Source of the DNA: Mariniblastus fucicola
GTDB lineage: Bacteria; Planctomycetota; Planctomycetia; Pirellulales; Pirellulaceae
Assembly: GCF_008087665.1 (NCBI RefSeq)
Contig: NZ_CP042912.1
Coordinates: forward strand, 4,774,001-4,838,000
Reading direction: 5' to 3'
Length of the DNA stretch: 64,000 nucleotides
Shown here: positions 28,521 through 37,499 of the stretch, piece after piece
How the letters are laid out: the number at the start of each line of letters is the position of its first letter
Position numbering within the stretch: the stretch's first letter is position 1
Notes under the pieces: model-generated
What the model was told of the DNA's origin: nothing
Seen by the model: the letters and a program-made list of their open reading frames with translations, nothing else
The model's database searches: none
Program-made: the position numbers and the translations under genes

Positions 28521-29948
28521 CTAGCGGCCTGGCGTAGCGGAACCGGCAGAATCAACGCGTATTTTGTTCGACTCGTCATTCAGCATTAGATAGTGGCGAA
28601 TCTCCGCCAACAGTGTCGGGGCCAGCTCTTTGCAATTGGTCGCAAACCAACTTCGTTTCGCTTCCCGAATCACGATCTTGATATAGCTCTTCATTCGAGT
28701 CCCACCGGTTTCAATCGCTGACTCCTTCTCGCAGAACTCGAACGAGACGCGAAATCGACCTCGTTGGCTATAGTCTTTTCGGTTCTCGATCTCGACTTCA
28801 ACAGACGCGAAATCTGATTGGACGTGGCGAATTTCCGCATCGAACTCCATGATGAAGCCGCGAAGTTTTTCCACCAGAACCGAAATCGGCGTCTGGGTTA
28901 CGAACTCTTCCGAAAGCAGCGTCCGCTTGCCTTCCGGTTTCCAGGTGACTCCAGAAAGCGATTTGCCTTTGACGGACTTCATCGCTTCGCCCTGCGGAGT
29001 TGCCACTGCGACGACGCGGTTTCGCCCCATCTCTTTGGCTTTCAACAACGCTGAATCAGCACGCACGAAAAAGTCAGTCGCCGAATCGCTACCACGAAGT
29101 TGGGTCACGCCAAAACTGGCGGTGATGCATTTCCCGTCCAGCATCGGTTGAGCGGTCTTCTCCAGTGACATGCGAATCTGTTCGGCCCGGTCGATCGCCG
29201 AGTCAACGTCGCATTGAGCACACAGGATGACAAATTCTTCACCGCCGTATCGGCACACAAGGTCCTGTGCGCGAACGTGTTCCTGCAACTGATTGGCGAA
29301 CGCAACCAGAGCAAGGTCACCGATGTGATGATTAAAGTTGTCGTTAATTGATTTGAAAAAGTCGATATCGCAGATGATGATGCTGGCGTTGAAGTCGTTG
29401 GCTTTTTTACAGCTAACGATCGTCTCCGACAGAACTCGCTCAAACTCGGCGCGGTTGGCGACCTGAGTCAGCGGATCAAGAACCGATGTTTCGTAGAGGT
29501 CTTTCAGTTGTCGCTGCAAATCCAGCTGGACGGATGAATCGTAGATCAGAATCACAGCACCAAGTACGATGTTGTCATCGATGACCGGTGTGACCGTCAG
29601 TTCAACTTTGACTTCGCGGCCACTAGGGCCGATGATGCGATAGTCGCCGGTGCGAATTTTTCCGCTTTGTAGCGATGCTGCGACAGGACAATCGTCGGCG
29701 GAGATTGGTTCACCTCGCGAGCTATGCAGGCTCAGCAGTGAAGGGCGAATTGTTTGCCCTACGGCCTGAGCCGAATCGCGTCCGGTGATACTTTCGACGG
29801 CCTGACTCCACGCGCCAACGTTGTATTCGCGGTCAACAAAAATGACACCCTCTCGAAGGTACCAAAACAGCGTACTCAGATAGGGGAACAGAACTTTGTT
29901 CGTGTCCTCTGGCATCACTGCGTTCTGATTGTCATGATTGTTTGTCAC
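28521..29948 (-). CDS. PAS-GGDEF diguanylate cyclase
   Basis: The 475-residue protein has an N-terminal PAS domain (about 20-140; SITGRDSAQAVGQTI and GDYRIIGPSGREVKVE segments). After a coiled linker comes a GGDEF domain (about 155-320) with an intact active-site GGEEF at 235-239, so it should make cyclic di-GMP from GTP. The inhibitory I-site RxxD is not clear. A further C-terminal segment of about 140 residues (SVLVEKLRGFIMEFDAEI onward) is of a kind I do not recognise and may be a ligand-binding or PilZ-like add-on. There is no membrane segment. It diverges from the FAH-family gene. Confidence 0.87.
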   Translation of the reverse strand: MTNNHDNQNAVMPEDTNKVLFPYLSTLFWYLREGVIFVDREYNVGAWSQAVESITGRDSAQAVGQTIRPSLLSLHSSRGEPISADDCPVAASLQSGKIRTGDYRIIGPSGREVKVELTVTPVIDDNIVLGAVILIYDSSVQLDLQRQLKDLYETSVLDPLTQVANRAEFERVLSETIVSCKKANDFNASIIICDIDFFKSINDNFNHHIGDLALVAFANQLQEHVRAQDLVCRYGGEEFVILCAQCDVDSAIDRAEQIRMSLEKTAQPMLDGKCITASFGVTQLRGSDSATDFFVRADSALLKAKEMGRNRVVAVATPQGEAMKSVKGKSLSGVTWKPEGKRTLLSEEFVTQTPISVLVEKLRGFIMEFDAEIRHVQSDFASVEVEIENRKDYSQRGRFRVSFEFCEKESAIETGGTRMKSYIKIVIREAKRSWFATNCKELAPTLLAEIRHYLMLNDESNKIRVDSAGSATPGR

Positions 29949-30103
29949 GATGATCTGATATGCGAATTGTCGTAGAAACTGTCTTCAATGAGCGTAAACC
30001 TAGGTTGCTGCTTGGTTACATCCTGAATTCAGTATCAAATTCCGCTTTAAAAGTGCTTAGATGTCCAATAACCCTGGCCATTTGCCGGCAGGTTGCAACA
30101 GTC

Positions 30104-30970
30104 ATGCGAATCGTATCAATCAAAACTCAAACCAACTCGCACATCGCGGTAGAACTGGACGCCGGTTTTGCCAAACTGGATTTTGAAAATATTCCGCCTG
30201 TCCATTCATTTCCGGATTCGACCATCGAGCTGATCCGAGACTGGGACTCGTTGAAACCCCGGGTTGCTTTGTCCGATACCGACAGCCTGATCGCAAAGTC
30301 GGAAGTGCAACTCAGGGCTCCGATCGCGAATCCGGGCAAGATCATCTGCATCGGCAAGAACTACGCAAAACATGCTCAGGAAATGGGTTCGGATCCCCCT
30401 TCGATTCCTGTCGTTTTCAGCAAGTTTAATTCTGCAATCGCGGCCCCGGGGGCGGAAATTGTGCTGCCGAAGATCAGCCAGAAAGTTGACTTCGAGGCGG
30501 AACTGGTCGTTGTCATCGGCAAAGCCGGCCGTTTCATTGACCGCGCCGACGCGATGAGTCACGTTTTCGGCTATTGCTGCGGCAACGATATCTCGGCACG
30601 GGACTGGCAAAAAGAAAAGCCCGGTGGCCAATGGTTGCTCGGCAAAACGTTCGACAGTTTTGCTCCGCTGGGACCTTGCATCGTCACCGCCGACTCGATT
30701 CCCGATCCGCATCAGCTGGAAATTTCGTTGCGGCTGAACGGAGAAACAATGCAGCACTCAAACACCAGCCATCTGATCTTTCCAATCGATTTCCTGATCG
30801 CACATCTCTCCCAGTTCGTCACACTCGAACCGGGCGACCTGATTTTCACTGGCACGCCGTCAGGAGTTGGGGCGGGGAGAAACCCGGCTATGTTTTTGAA
30901 ACCCGGCGATCGGCTGGAGGTAGAGATTGAAGGAATTGGGACGCTGTCCAATCAGGTCGTTGATTGCTAG
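30104..30970 (+). CDS. fumarylacetoacetate hydrolase family protein
   Basis: The preferred ATG at 30104 gives 288 residues, the usual length for this family; an upstream in-frame start would add 48 non-conserved residues. The catalytic region contains GKIICIGKNYAKHAQEMG, the metal-binding E-x-E in DFEAELVVVIGK, the FGYCCGNDISARDWQ loop and the C-terminal IFTGTPSGVGAG. These enzymes cleave or decarboxylate 2-keto acids with a C-C bond to a carbonyl (for example 2-hydroxyhepta-2,4-diene-1,7-dioate isomerase or acylpyruvase activities). The exact substrate is not predictable. It stands alone between a GGDEF gene and a membrane-protein gene. Confidence 0.85.
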   Translation: MRIVSIKTQTNSHIAVELDAGFAKLDFENIPPVHSFPDSTIELIRDWDSLKPRVALSDTDSLIAKSEVQLRAPIANPGKIICIGKNYAKHAQEMGSDPPSIPVVFSKFNSAIAAPGAEIVLPKISQKVDFEAELVVVIGKAGRFIDRADAMSHVFGYCCGNDISARDWQKEKPGGQWLLGKTFDSFAPLGPCIVTADSIPDPHQLEISLRLNGETMQHSNTSHLIFPIDFLIAHLSQFVTLEPGDLIFTGTPSGVGAGRNPAMFLKPGDRLEVEIEGIGTLSNQVVDC

Positions 30971-31162
30971 CGATCCCAATTGCCGTCAGAAAACGGGTAA
31001 CGAGTCTCTGTTGCAATCGCTCAATTCTGCCCCCTGCGAATGCCGAAAAACATTCTGGGACTACCTACCAAAGCGGGCGAGCAATCACCGCCCGATCCCT
31101 TCATCGCCACCGGCCGTTTCGGCCAATCCGCTCAATCGCCATTGTTTGGGAGACAGTTTTTT

Positions 31163-32746
31163 ATGGTCACTCGTCGCACGGATGCTCGACGAAGACGTGT
31201 GCTCAGTGAGGAGTTTGTTCCCACCGACGAGAGCGCTGTCGCGGACGACAACAGGCCAATGCAAGCTTATTCGTTCGGCGCCAACCGAAGGAACCAGCCC
31301 AAAACGACGGACTTAATCCCCAAGCGGTCTCTCGCGATCACCCTTTTCTTTTTACTGCTGGCTTCAATCGTCGGGCTGCTAAATTCGCTGGCGTGGTACG
31401 CGAAACCGTTGGAACAGGTAGTCGGCGAAGCAGGCTCAAAGGCGTTTGCGCTTTCAGGCGATGGCACGCTGGCAAATTGGGTCTGCAGCATCAGCCTGTT
31501 GCTTTGTTCCGGAATTTGCCTGCAGCTGTTCCTGCTGCGAAAGCACAAACGCGACGACTACGGCGGCATGTATCGAGTTTGGATTCTAATGGCCGCGATG
31601 TTCCTTTTCGCCAGCCTCGATTGTGCGATCGACCTGCGCAGCATCGTTGCCAAGCTATTCGAATTCCTGACGCACCGTTCGCTGGTTCAGACGCCGTGGC
31701 TGATGATGGCCATCGAGTTGATCGTGCTGGCGTTGATCGTGATTCGGATGCTGTTCGAAGTCCGCGCTTCCAAATTTTCGCTTGCCGCAGTTCTGACAGT
31801 TTGGATCGGTTTCGTCGGCTGCATCGCATTGAGAAACGTCGCTGTTCCCGAAAGCCTGACGTGGGTCGACCAAAAGACGGCTTACGGAAATTGTATTCTG
31901 CTGGGCTGCGTCGGATCATTTGCAGCCCTAACGGTTTACGCGCGATTCGTTTTCCTTCACGCACACGGACTTATACAGCTCAAGATCAAAGAGCAAGCAC
32001 CGGTTGTGGATGAGGAACAGGCCGCCGACCAGCCGCCTGCGAGGTTGGCAACGACCATTTCCAAAGTGGAAACCAAGATTGAATCGGAAACAGAAATTGA
32101 AACAGAAACTGAAATCGCACCTTTAAGCTGGTCACAAAAGAGAGCTGCCAGGACGGCTGCGAAGGCCGAAGCGAAGGCCGTTGCCAGAGCCGAGAAACAG
32201 GCTGCGGCGGAGGCAAGGGCTGCGGCCAAAGCTGAGGCTAAGGCGGCCAAGGCAGAAGCCAAAGCTGACGCTAAGGCGGCCGCGGATGCCAAAGCTGCTG
32301 AGGCGAAAGCCGCCAAGGCTGCTGAGGTGAAAGCAAAAGCTGAGGCCGCTGCCAAGGCTCGGGCTGAGCAGTCGGTTGCTGAGGCAAAATCAAAGTCAAA
32401 ATCAAATGCTCCGGCTCCACCGCCTTCGAAACAGAAACTGAAGAAGAAACCGAAGCCTGCGGCCGCGAAACCGTCGACGCAGCAAACTCATTCGGTGAAA
32501 ACGGCGCCAAAGACGGTCGTCCAACCGCATGTCGTCAGCCCGCAACCCAAACCAGCCGTTTCGAAGAAATCAAAGCTGAAGAAAGCGGCTGCGGCTGCTC
32601 CAGCTTCCACAACTTCTGTCGATACGGCATCGTCCGAGCTTGAAAGTCAGCTGGCAGAGATCGAATCGAGCTCGATGAGCAAATCTGAGCGTCGTCGGCA
32701 GCGAAAGTTGGCCAAGCGAGCGGCTCGGGCGAAAAAGGCGGCCTAA
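31163..32746 (+). CDS. membrane protein with a long Ala/Lys/Glu-rich C-terminal coiled tail
   Basis: The chosen ATG at 31163 has a GGAG ribosome site about ten bases upstream; another in-frame start at 31040 would add 41 residues. Four hydrophobic segments lie between about residues 55 and 265 (for example LAITLFFLLLASIVGLLNSL and WLMMAIELIVLALIVI). From about residue 310 on, the protein is almost entirely alanine, lysine, glutamate and arginine (AEAKAAKAEAKADAK-type repeats), which should form a long highly charged helix, ending with a basic KSERRRQRKLAKR tail. This resembles TolA- or histone-H1-like tails. The tail could bind nucleic acid or reach across the periplasm. No family is recognised. 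Confidence 0.6.
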   Translation: MVTRRTDARRRRVLSEEFVPTDESAVADDNRPMQAYSFGANRRNQPKTTDLIPKRSLAITLFFLLLASIVGLLNSLAWYAKPLEQVVGEAGSKAFALSGDGTLANWVCSISLLLCSGICLQLFLLRKHKRDDYGGMYRVWILMAAMFLFASLDCAIDLRSIVAKLFEFLTHRSLVQTPWLMMAIELIVLALIVIRMLFEVRASKFSLAAVLTVWIGFVGCIALRNVAVPESLTWVDQKTAYGNCILLGCVGSFAALTVYARFVFLHAHGLIQLKIKEQAPVVDEEQAADQPPARLATTISKVETKIESETEIETETEIAPLSWSQKRAARTAAKAEAKAVARAEKQAAAEARAAAKAEAKAAKAEAKADAKAAADAKAAEAKAAKAAEVKAKAEAAAKARAEQSVAEAKSKSKSNAPAPPPSKQKLKKKPKPAAAKPSTQQTHSVKTAPKTVVQPHVVSPQPKPAVSKKSKLKKAAAAAPASTTSVDTASSELESQLAEIESSSMSKSERRRQRKLAKRAARAKKAA

Positions 32747-32884
32747 GCGACTGGAAAAGTGTCATTTGGCCCAAGCTTTCGGTCTTCGATTGCCGAAAAC
32801 GCCGTTTACAACCACGGTTTGCCGACCTTAAGGCAGATTGTCACCGCAGTTGGGATACTTCGAGTTGACCCCGGTTTTTTGCGG

Positions 32885-32912
32885 TTGCGGGCGGTCTTTG
32901 AACGGCTATAAT
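32885..32912 (+). promoter_or_regulatory. candidate sigma-70-type promoter for rpmB
   Basis: TTGCGG and TATAAT are separated by 16 bases, and the second box lies 54 bases before the rpmB ATG. The perfect TATAAT makes this the clearest promoter-like match in the window. Confidence 0.55.
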
Positions 32913-32966
32913 TCCGCGTCTCGATTTTAACAACTACAAAGATTTTATTTCATATTTGGATTCATC

Positions 32967-33230
32967 ATGGCTCGCGTTTGTGAAGTTTGTGGCAAGGGCC
33001 CTCAAATGGGAAACCGAATTGAGACTCGCGGTAAAGCGAAGTATCTCGGTGGTGTCGGTACAAAGATTACTGGCAAAACTCGCCGTCAATTCCGTCCCAA
33101 CCTGCAACGCGTCCGCGTGGCTCAGGCAGACGGCACCAACAAGCGTGTGAAAGTTTGCACTGGCTGTATCCGCAGCGGTTTCATCAAGAAAGCCGTCCGC
33201 AACAAGCCGTTCTCGCTTCCCAAGGCTTAG
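32967..33230 (+). CDS. rpmB: 50S ribosomal protein L28 (bL28)
   Basis: The 87-residue protein shows the L28 signature: an N-terminal MARVCEVCGKGPQMGN zinc-ribbon half (C-x-x-C), GKTRRQFRPNLQRVRV in the middle and a second C-x-x-C (VCTGCIRSG) before a basic C-terminus. The two C-x-x-C pairs mark the zinc-binding (C+) form of L28. It has its own candidate promoter and a strong terminator, so it is monocistronic. Confidence 0.95.
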   Translation: MARVCEVCGKGPQMGNRIETRGKAKYLGGVGTKITGKTRRQFRPNLQRVRVAQADGTNKRVKVCTGCIRSGFIKKAVRNKPFSLPKA

Positions 33231-33271
33231 GTTGCCGGTCGTCGCTACGACAACCAACCAAATTGTATTAG

Positions 33272-33299
33272 AATCCGGGCCTTGTGTCCGGATTTTTTT
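33272..33299 (+). terminator. intrinsic terminator of rpmB
   Basis: A seven-pair stem (AATCCGG with CCGGATT) and nine-base loop run into seven T residues, 41 bases after the rpmB stop codon. Confidence 0.85.
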
Positions 33300-33348
33300 G
33301 TGGCTCAACTTTGCCACCTTTCACTCTGCTGCTTTCTCCAGGAACACG

Positions 33349-33636
33349 ATGCCTGATTCGAAGACCTCAGCGCAAAAGATCGCGTCGCTTGCCCGTATCG
33401 AATTGAATGACGAAGAGTCTGCCAAAGTGCAAACTGAATTCGATTCGATTTTGAACTATATCCATCAGCTCGATCAGGTCGAAATCCCTGACGGCACCGA
33501 GCCGTTCTTTGGAGCCACCGAATCGACCAATGCCGTTCGCCGGGATATCGTCGTGCCCAGCACCGATCGCGAGATCATTCTGCAAAATGCACCTGATTCT
33601 GATGGTGAGTTTTACCGCGTTCCACCCGTTTTCTAG
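33349..33636 (+). CDS. gatC: Asp-tRNA(Asn)/Glu-tRNA(Gln) amidotransferase subunit C
   Basis: The ATG at 33349 gives a 95-residue GatC with the family's usual features: KIASLARIELNDEE at the N-terminus, a central helix ending DQVEIPDGTEPFF, and the C-terminal R-D-I-V and DGEFYRVPPVF segments. GatC wraps around GatA and stabilises the GatCAB complex. It begins the gatC-gatA-gatB cluster. The presence of all three genes implies indirect synthesis of Gln-tRNA and/or Asn-tRNA. An upstream frame starting at 33232 runs through the rpmB terminator and is rejected. Confidence 0.92.
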   Translation: MPDSKTSAQKIASLARIELNDEESAKVQTEFDSILNYIHQLDQVEIPDGTEPFFGATESTNAVRRDIVVPSTDREIILQNAPDSDGEFYRVPPVF

Positions 33637-33647
33637 TTTGTCATTCC

Positions 33648-35126
33648 ATGTCAGTTCTCGACAACTCCATCGAACAACTCGTGCAGCAAGTCTCCGCCGG
33701 CGAAGTAACCGCTTCGCAGTGCGTCGACGAATCGATCAGCCAACTTAAAGCTCAAAACCCGACGCTCAACGCCTTCGTTAGCGATTGCGAAGAAGCCGCT
33801 CGGGCTGAAGCCGCCGCGATGGACGCGAAAATCGCTGCCGGTGAAAACGTCGGACCACTCGCCGGGGTTCCGATCGCAATCAAGGACGGCATCTGCACCA
33901 AAGGGCAGCGGACAACAGCCGGCTCGAAGATGCTGGAGAATTTTGTGCCGCCTTACGATGCCACGATCGTCCAACGGCTTCGCGCGGCCGGAGCAATCTG
34001 CATCGGAAAAGCCAACCTCGACGAGTTCGCAATGGGCAGCTCGACTGAGAATTCTTTCTTCGGCGTCACGAAAAATCCCTGGTCAGCCGACTGCGTCGCG
34101 GGCGGATCCAGCGGTGGATCAGCAGCAGCAGTCGCCGCCGGAATTTCGCCTGCTTCGATTGGATCCGACACCGGCGGTTCGATTCGACAACCGGCTTCGT
34201 TTTGCGGCATCACGGGCGTCAAACCGACTTACGGCCGCGTCAGTCGATATGGCTTGATCGCGTTCGCAAGTTCGCTGGACCAGATCGGCCCGATGGCTCG
34301 AAGTGCAAAGGACTGTGCGATTCTGATGAACGTGCTTTCCGGGCACGACGCAAAAGACTCCACATCGGCGCGAAACGATGTCCCTGACTTTGTCGCTGAT
34401 TGCGACCAGAACTTGAAAGGCCTGCGGATTGGAATCTGCAAACAGTATTTTGAGAACGAACCCGACGGAAGCGGGCTCAACGAGAACGTTCGCTCCGGTG
34501 TGATGGCTGCGATCGAGCAGCTCAAGGAACTGGGAGCCGAAACTGTTGAGATCGATTTGCCACACACCAGGTACGCGGTCCCGACTTACTATGTGGTCGC
34601 TCCCTGCGAAGCGTCCAGCAATCTGTCTCGATTCGACGGTGTGCGCTACACATCACGGGAACAAGCCAAAGACCTGATCGGGATGTATTCGAAGACTCGA
34701 AAAGTAAACTTTGGCGACGAAGTCATACGCCGAATTCTGCTGGGAACATATTCGCTTTCGTCGGGCTACGATCACGAGTTGTACAAGAAAGCTTCCCAGG
34801 TCCGTCGACTGATCAAAAACGATTACGATGCTGCGTTCGAAAAAGTTGACTTGATCGCGGGGCCGACCGTTCCGACGACGGCTTTCAAAATCGGCGAACA
34901 CGCCAAAGACCCGTTGGCGATGTATCTGGCCGACGTCTTTACCGCGTCGGCGAACCTTGCCGGAGTGCCTGGCATTTCGTTGCCCTGCGGTTTTTCAGCC
35001 GACGACGGTTTGCCGATCGGACTGCAACTCCAAGCCAACATGTTTGGCGAATCGACTCTGTTCCGCGCCGCTCACCAATATCAAACTCAAACCGATTGGC
35101 ACCTTAAAAGGCCGCAATCATCATGA
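33648..35126 (+). CDS. gatA: Asp-tRNA(Asn)/Glu-tRNA(Gln) amidotransferase subunit A
   Basis: This 492-residue amidase-signature protein carries the full catalytic triad at K79 (GVPIAIKDG), S154 (GGSSGGS) and S178 (GSDTGGSIRQP), the same numbers reported for the Staphylococcus aureus enzyme. It releases ammonia from glutamine or asparagine for transfer to mischarged tRNA. It starts 11 bases after gatC, and its stop overlaps the gatB ATG in an ATGA, so the three genes form a tightly coupled operon. Confidence 0.97.
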   Translation: MSVLDNSIEQLVQQVSAGEVTASQCVDESISQLKAQNPTLNAFVSDCEEAARAEAAAMDAKIAAGENVGPLAGVPIAIKDGICTKGQRTTAGSKMLENFVPPYDATIVQRLRAAGAICIGKANLDEFAMGSSTENSFFGVTKNPWSADCVAGGSSGGSAAAVAAGISPASIGSDTGGSIRQPASFCGITGVKPTYGRVSRYGLIAFASSLDQIGPMARSAKDCAILMNVLSGHDAKDSTSARNDVPDFVADCDQNLKGLRIGICKQYFENEPDGSGLNENVRSGVMAAIEQLKELGAETVEIDLPHTRYAVPTYYVVAPCEASSNLSRFDGVRYTSREQAKDLIGMYSKTRKVNFGDEVIRRILLGTYSLSSGYDHELYKKASQVRRLIKNDYDAAFEKVDLIAGPTVPTTAFKIGEHAKDPLAMYLADVFTASANLAGVPGISLPCGFSADDGLPIGLQLQANMFGESTLFRAAHQYQTQTDWHLKRPQSS

Positions 35127-36631
35127 CGACCATCGATCGTGAGGGACTCAAGTTCAGCGATGCAAAACTGATCATTGGCCTTGAAGTTCACGTGCAACTT
35201 AAAACGGAATCGAAGCTGTTCTGCGGATGCTCCACGCAATTCGGCTCGAATCCGAACACGCAAACCTGCCCGGTCTGCACCGGGATGCCGGGAACACTTC
35301 CGGTGCTTAACGAAAAAGCGCTCGCATTGTCGATCAAAACAGGCCTCGCGCTCAATTGTGAAATCGCTCGCTATACAAAATGGGATCGCAAGAACTACTT
35401 CTATCCTGATTTGCCCAAAGGCTATCAAATCAGCCAGTTCGACAAACCGGTATGCGGTGAAGGTTTCGTCGAAGTAAAAATTCCCAAAAGTGATGAACCG
35501 GCCAGAAAGATTCGACTCGAGCGAGCTCATCTTGAAGAGGACGCTGGCAAGAGCGTGCATGACGAATCGGGCAAAGGCGGAGTTTCGAAAATCGACCTCA
35601 ACCGAACCGGCACGCCGCTGTTGGAGATCGTGACCAAGCCCGACATTCGCAGTGCTGAAGAAGCAAAAGCGTTCCTGACGGAGTTGAAGCTTATCCTGGG
35701 CTATGTAGACGTTTCCGATTGCAACATGCAAGAAGGAAGTCTTCGCTGCGACGCGAATGTAAACTTGCATTTCACGGACGGCGAAGAAGCAGTTGCCACT
35801 CCGATCGTGGAGATCAAAAACCTGAACAGCTTTCGCGCTGCGGAACGGGCGATCACGCATGAAGCGCGACGACAGTTCAAAGAGTTTCGCGAAACGGGAG
35901 AAACGATCGACGACGCGCCGAAGCAGACTCGCGGCTGGGATGACAGTGCTCAGAAAACGACGCCGCAGCGGGAGAAAGAGCTTTCTGCTGACTATCGATA
36001 CTTTCCCGATCCCGACCTGATCGCGGTGGTGATTTCGGAACAGGAGATCGAAGACGCGAAGAGTTCGCTCGGCGATCTGCCGGCAGCTTTGAGGGAAACG
36101 CTTCAATCCGAATACGGCTTGAACGACTATGACTCGGACGTGATCGTCAGCGCGGGTCGCGAGATGGTGGATTACTTTCGCGCCGTTGCCGATGGCTCCG
36201 GCAAACCTGGCAAACCCAATGGAAAGATGGCCAGCAACTGGGTTGGCCAGGAAGTGATGCGCTATCTAAATGAGAACGCCGCGACGATCGAAGCGTATCC
36301 GGTTGCGGCCGATGCGATGGCTGAATTACTGGCCCGCGTTACCGCTGGTGAAGTCGATCAGACCCGTGGCAAAGAAGTGCTGGCAGAGATGCTTGCGTCC
36401 GGTTGTGATGTCCAGGAGGCCTTCGATAAATTGGGCATTGTGAAGGTGGATTCGAGCGATTTGGACGCGCTTTGCCAGCAGTTGATCGAGGAAAATCCGG
36501 CTGTGATTGAGGAAATCAAAGGCGGGAAGGTGAAAGCCGTCGGCTCGCTGATCGGGAAAGCCCGGAAAATCAATCCGAATGTGAATCCCGGCGTTTTGAG
36601 AGAATCCATTTTGAAAATAATTGGCCTTTGA
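35123..36631 (+). CDS. gatB: Asp-tRNA(Asn)/Glu-tRNA(Gln) amidotransferase subunit B
   Basis: The 502-residue protein has the GatB signatures: IGLEVHVQL, the cysteine-rich LFCGCSTQFG and CPVCTGMPGTLP pair that bind zinc, KNYFYPDLPKGYQISQFD, and the helical C-terminal tRNA-binding YqeY-like tail. GatB phosphorylates the mischarged Glu or Asp on tRNA and amidates it with the ammonia from GatA. It overlaps the gatA stop by four bases and ends the cluster. Confidence 0.97.
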   Translation: MTTIDREGLKFSDAKLIIGLEVHVQLKTESKLFCGCSTQFGSNPNTQTCPVCTGMPGTLPVLNEKALALSIKTGLALNCEIARYTKWDRKNYFYPDLPKGYQISQFDKPVCGEGFVEVKIPKSDEPARKIRLERAHLEEDAGKSVHDESGKGGVSKIDLNRTGTPLLEIVTKPDIRSAEEAKAFLTELKLILGYVDVSDCNMQEGSLRCDANVNLHFTDGEEAVATPIVEIKNLNSFRAAERAITHEARRQFKEFRETGETIDDAPKQTRGWDDSAQKTTPQREKELSADYRYFPDPDLIAVVISEQEIEDAKSSLGDLPAALRETLQSEYGLNDYDSDVIVSAGREMVDYFRAVADGSGKPGKPNGKMASNWVGQEVMRYLNENAATIEAYPVAADAMAELLARVTAGEVDQTRGKEVLAEMLASGCDVQEAFDKLGIVKVDSSDLDALCQQLIEENPAVIEEIKGGKVKAVGSLIGKARKINPNVNPGVLRESILKIIGL

Positions 36632-36704
36632 GATTCGCTGTCGATTTTGAATAATCCGCCAAATCGTCCAAGGATGGGCCCAAACGGAACTGGTGGAGGA
36701 AATC

Positions 36705-37028
36705 ATGGCCAAGCGAAAATCTGAGCAGGGATCGACTGCGCTTTCAAATCGCATCGACGGAACCGTTGCCTCGTGTGACTCTGCTGGCAATCTAATCACG
36801 GACATCGCCAACGATTCGGTTGCCGGTCTGGTTGGCGACGAAAACATCTCGGTAAAGTTTGGCGATCACGAAACGTTTGGCATCTTCCCAACCAACCACG
36901 GCGAACCAGACGCGACGCTGGTTGCAAGTCTCGGAGAGTCCGGGTTTGTTCAAATCGAAATCGTTGGGATCAGCTTGAGCGAGATGCTGGGCATCAAATC
37001 TGGTGTCAAAGTGGCCGTTGCCTGGTAG
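36705..37028 (+). CDS. stand-alone C-terminal domain of SAM hydroxide adenosyltransferase (DUF62-C)-like protein
   Basis: The ATG at 36705 follows a good GGAGGA ribosome site and gives 107 residues. The protein matches the C-terminal beta domain of S-adenosyl-L-methionine hydroxide adenosyltransferases/fluorinases: DGTVASCDSAGNLITDI, a variable middle, and ASLGESGFVQIEIVGISLSEMLGIKSG. The N-terminal catalytic domain is missing, so it cannot by itself carry out the SAM hydrolysis reaction unless a separate partner supplies it. It sits between gatB and a hairpin terminator. Stand-alone copies appear in this phylum in my memory of the family, but that is not verified. Confidence 0.6.
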   Translation: MAKRKSEQGSTALSNRIDGTVASCDSAGNLITDIANDSVAGLVGDENISVKFGDHETFGIFPTNHGEPDATLVASLGESGFVQIEIVGISLSEMLGIKSGVKVAVAW

Positions 37029-37499
37029 AACCTGGTTCTCTTTTTCATCCGGCTGGTTCTGTTTTCCGATTCTACGGATTGCAAGCAAAACTTGTCAGCC
37101 TGTACGCTTACGTCGTTATGCGCAAAGTGGTTCAGTTGAGCCAAAAATTCTGACAGAGAAATATTTCTCACAAAAAACTAACGTCAACCAATTTGACAAG
37201 TCGATGATGGTTGTGGATCGGGAACCCCGAACCAAGCGCCGCAAGGGCGGGACACGGACCGTCTCGCATCAGGATAAAGTCATGGCATGACGATGGAGCG
37301 ACATGCCATGACTTTTTTGTGCGCTCATTTCTTCTGCCTTGCTGGCAAGTCCAACAACACGCGGCCTGGACCTTGACGCGCTGATCGATTCGTGAAGCCC
37401 AAAAAAGACGCGTTGCGGAGTCTGCTTTTGGCTATATTGGCAACTCTCGAAACTTCCACTTCGACCGCCCGTCTCAGCCAACTGGAATATGGAACTGTA
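37029..37499 (+). other. intergenic region with a strong terminator, no gene seen
   Basis: About 470 bases between the DUF62-C-like gene and the next membrane-protein gene hold no convincing reading frame. A perfect 14-pair hairpin with a T-run at 37276-37318 ends some transcript here. The 240 bases before it could be an untranslated tail or an unrecognised small RNA. Confidence 0.5.
37276..37318 (+). terminator. strong intrinsic terminator
   Basis: A perfect 14-pair stem (37276-37289 with 37302-37315), 12-base loop and six T residues. It lies 248 bases after the preceding stop codon, which is far for a simple mRNA end. Confidence 0.85.

Noticed and set aside
31957-32355. Alanine/serine-rich minus-strand frame
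   Set aside because: It is the antisense shadow of the A/K/E-rich coiled tail of the plus-strand membrane protein.
35087-36106. Long minus-strand frame of 339 codons opposite gatB
   Set aside because: It is antisense to the conserved gatB gene and has an artificial, Phe/Arg/Ala-rich composition with no family features.
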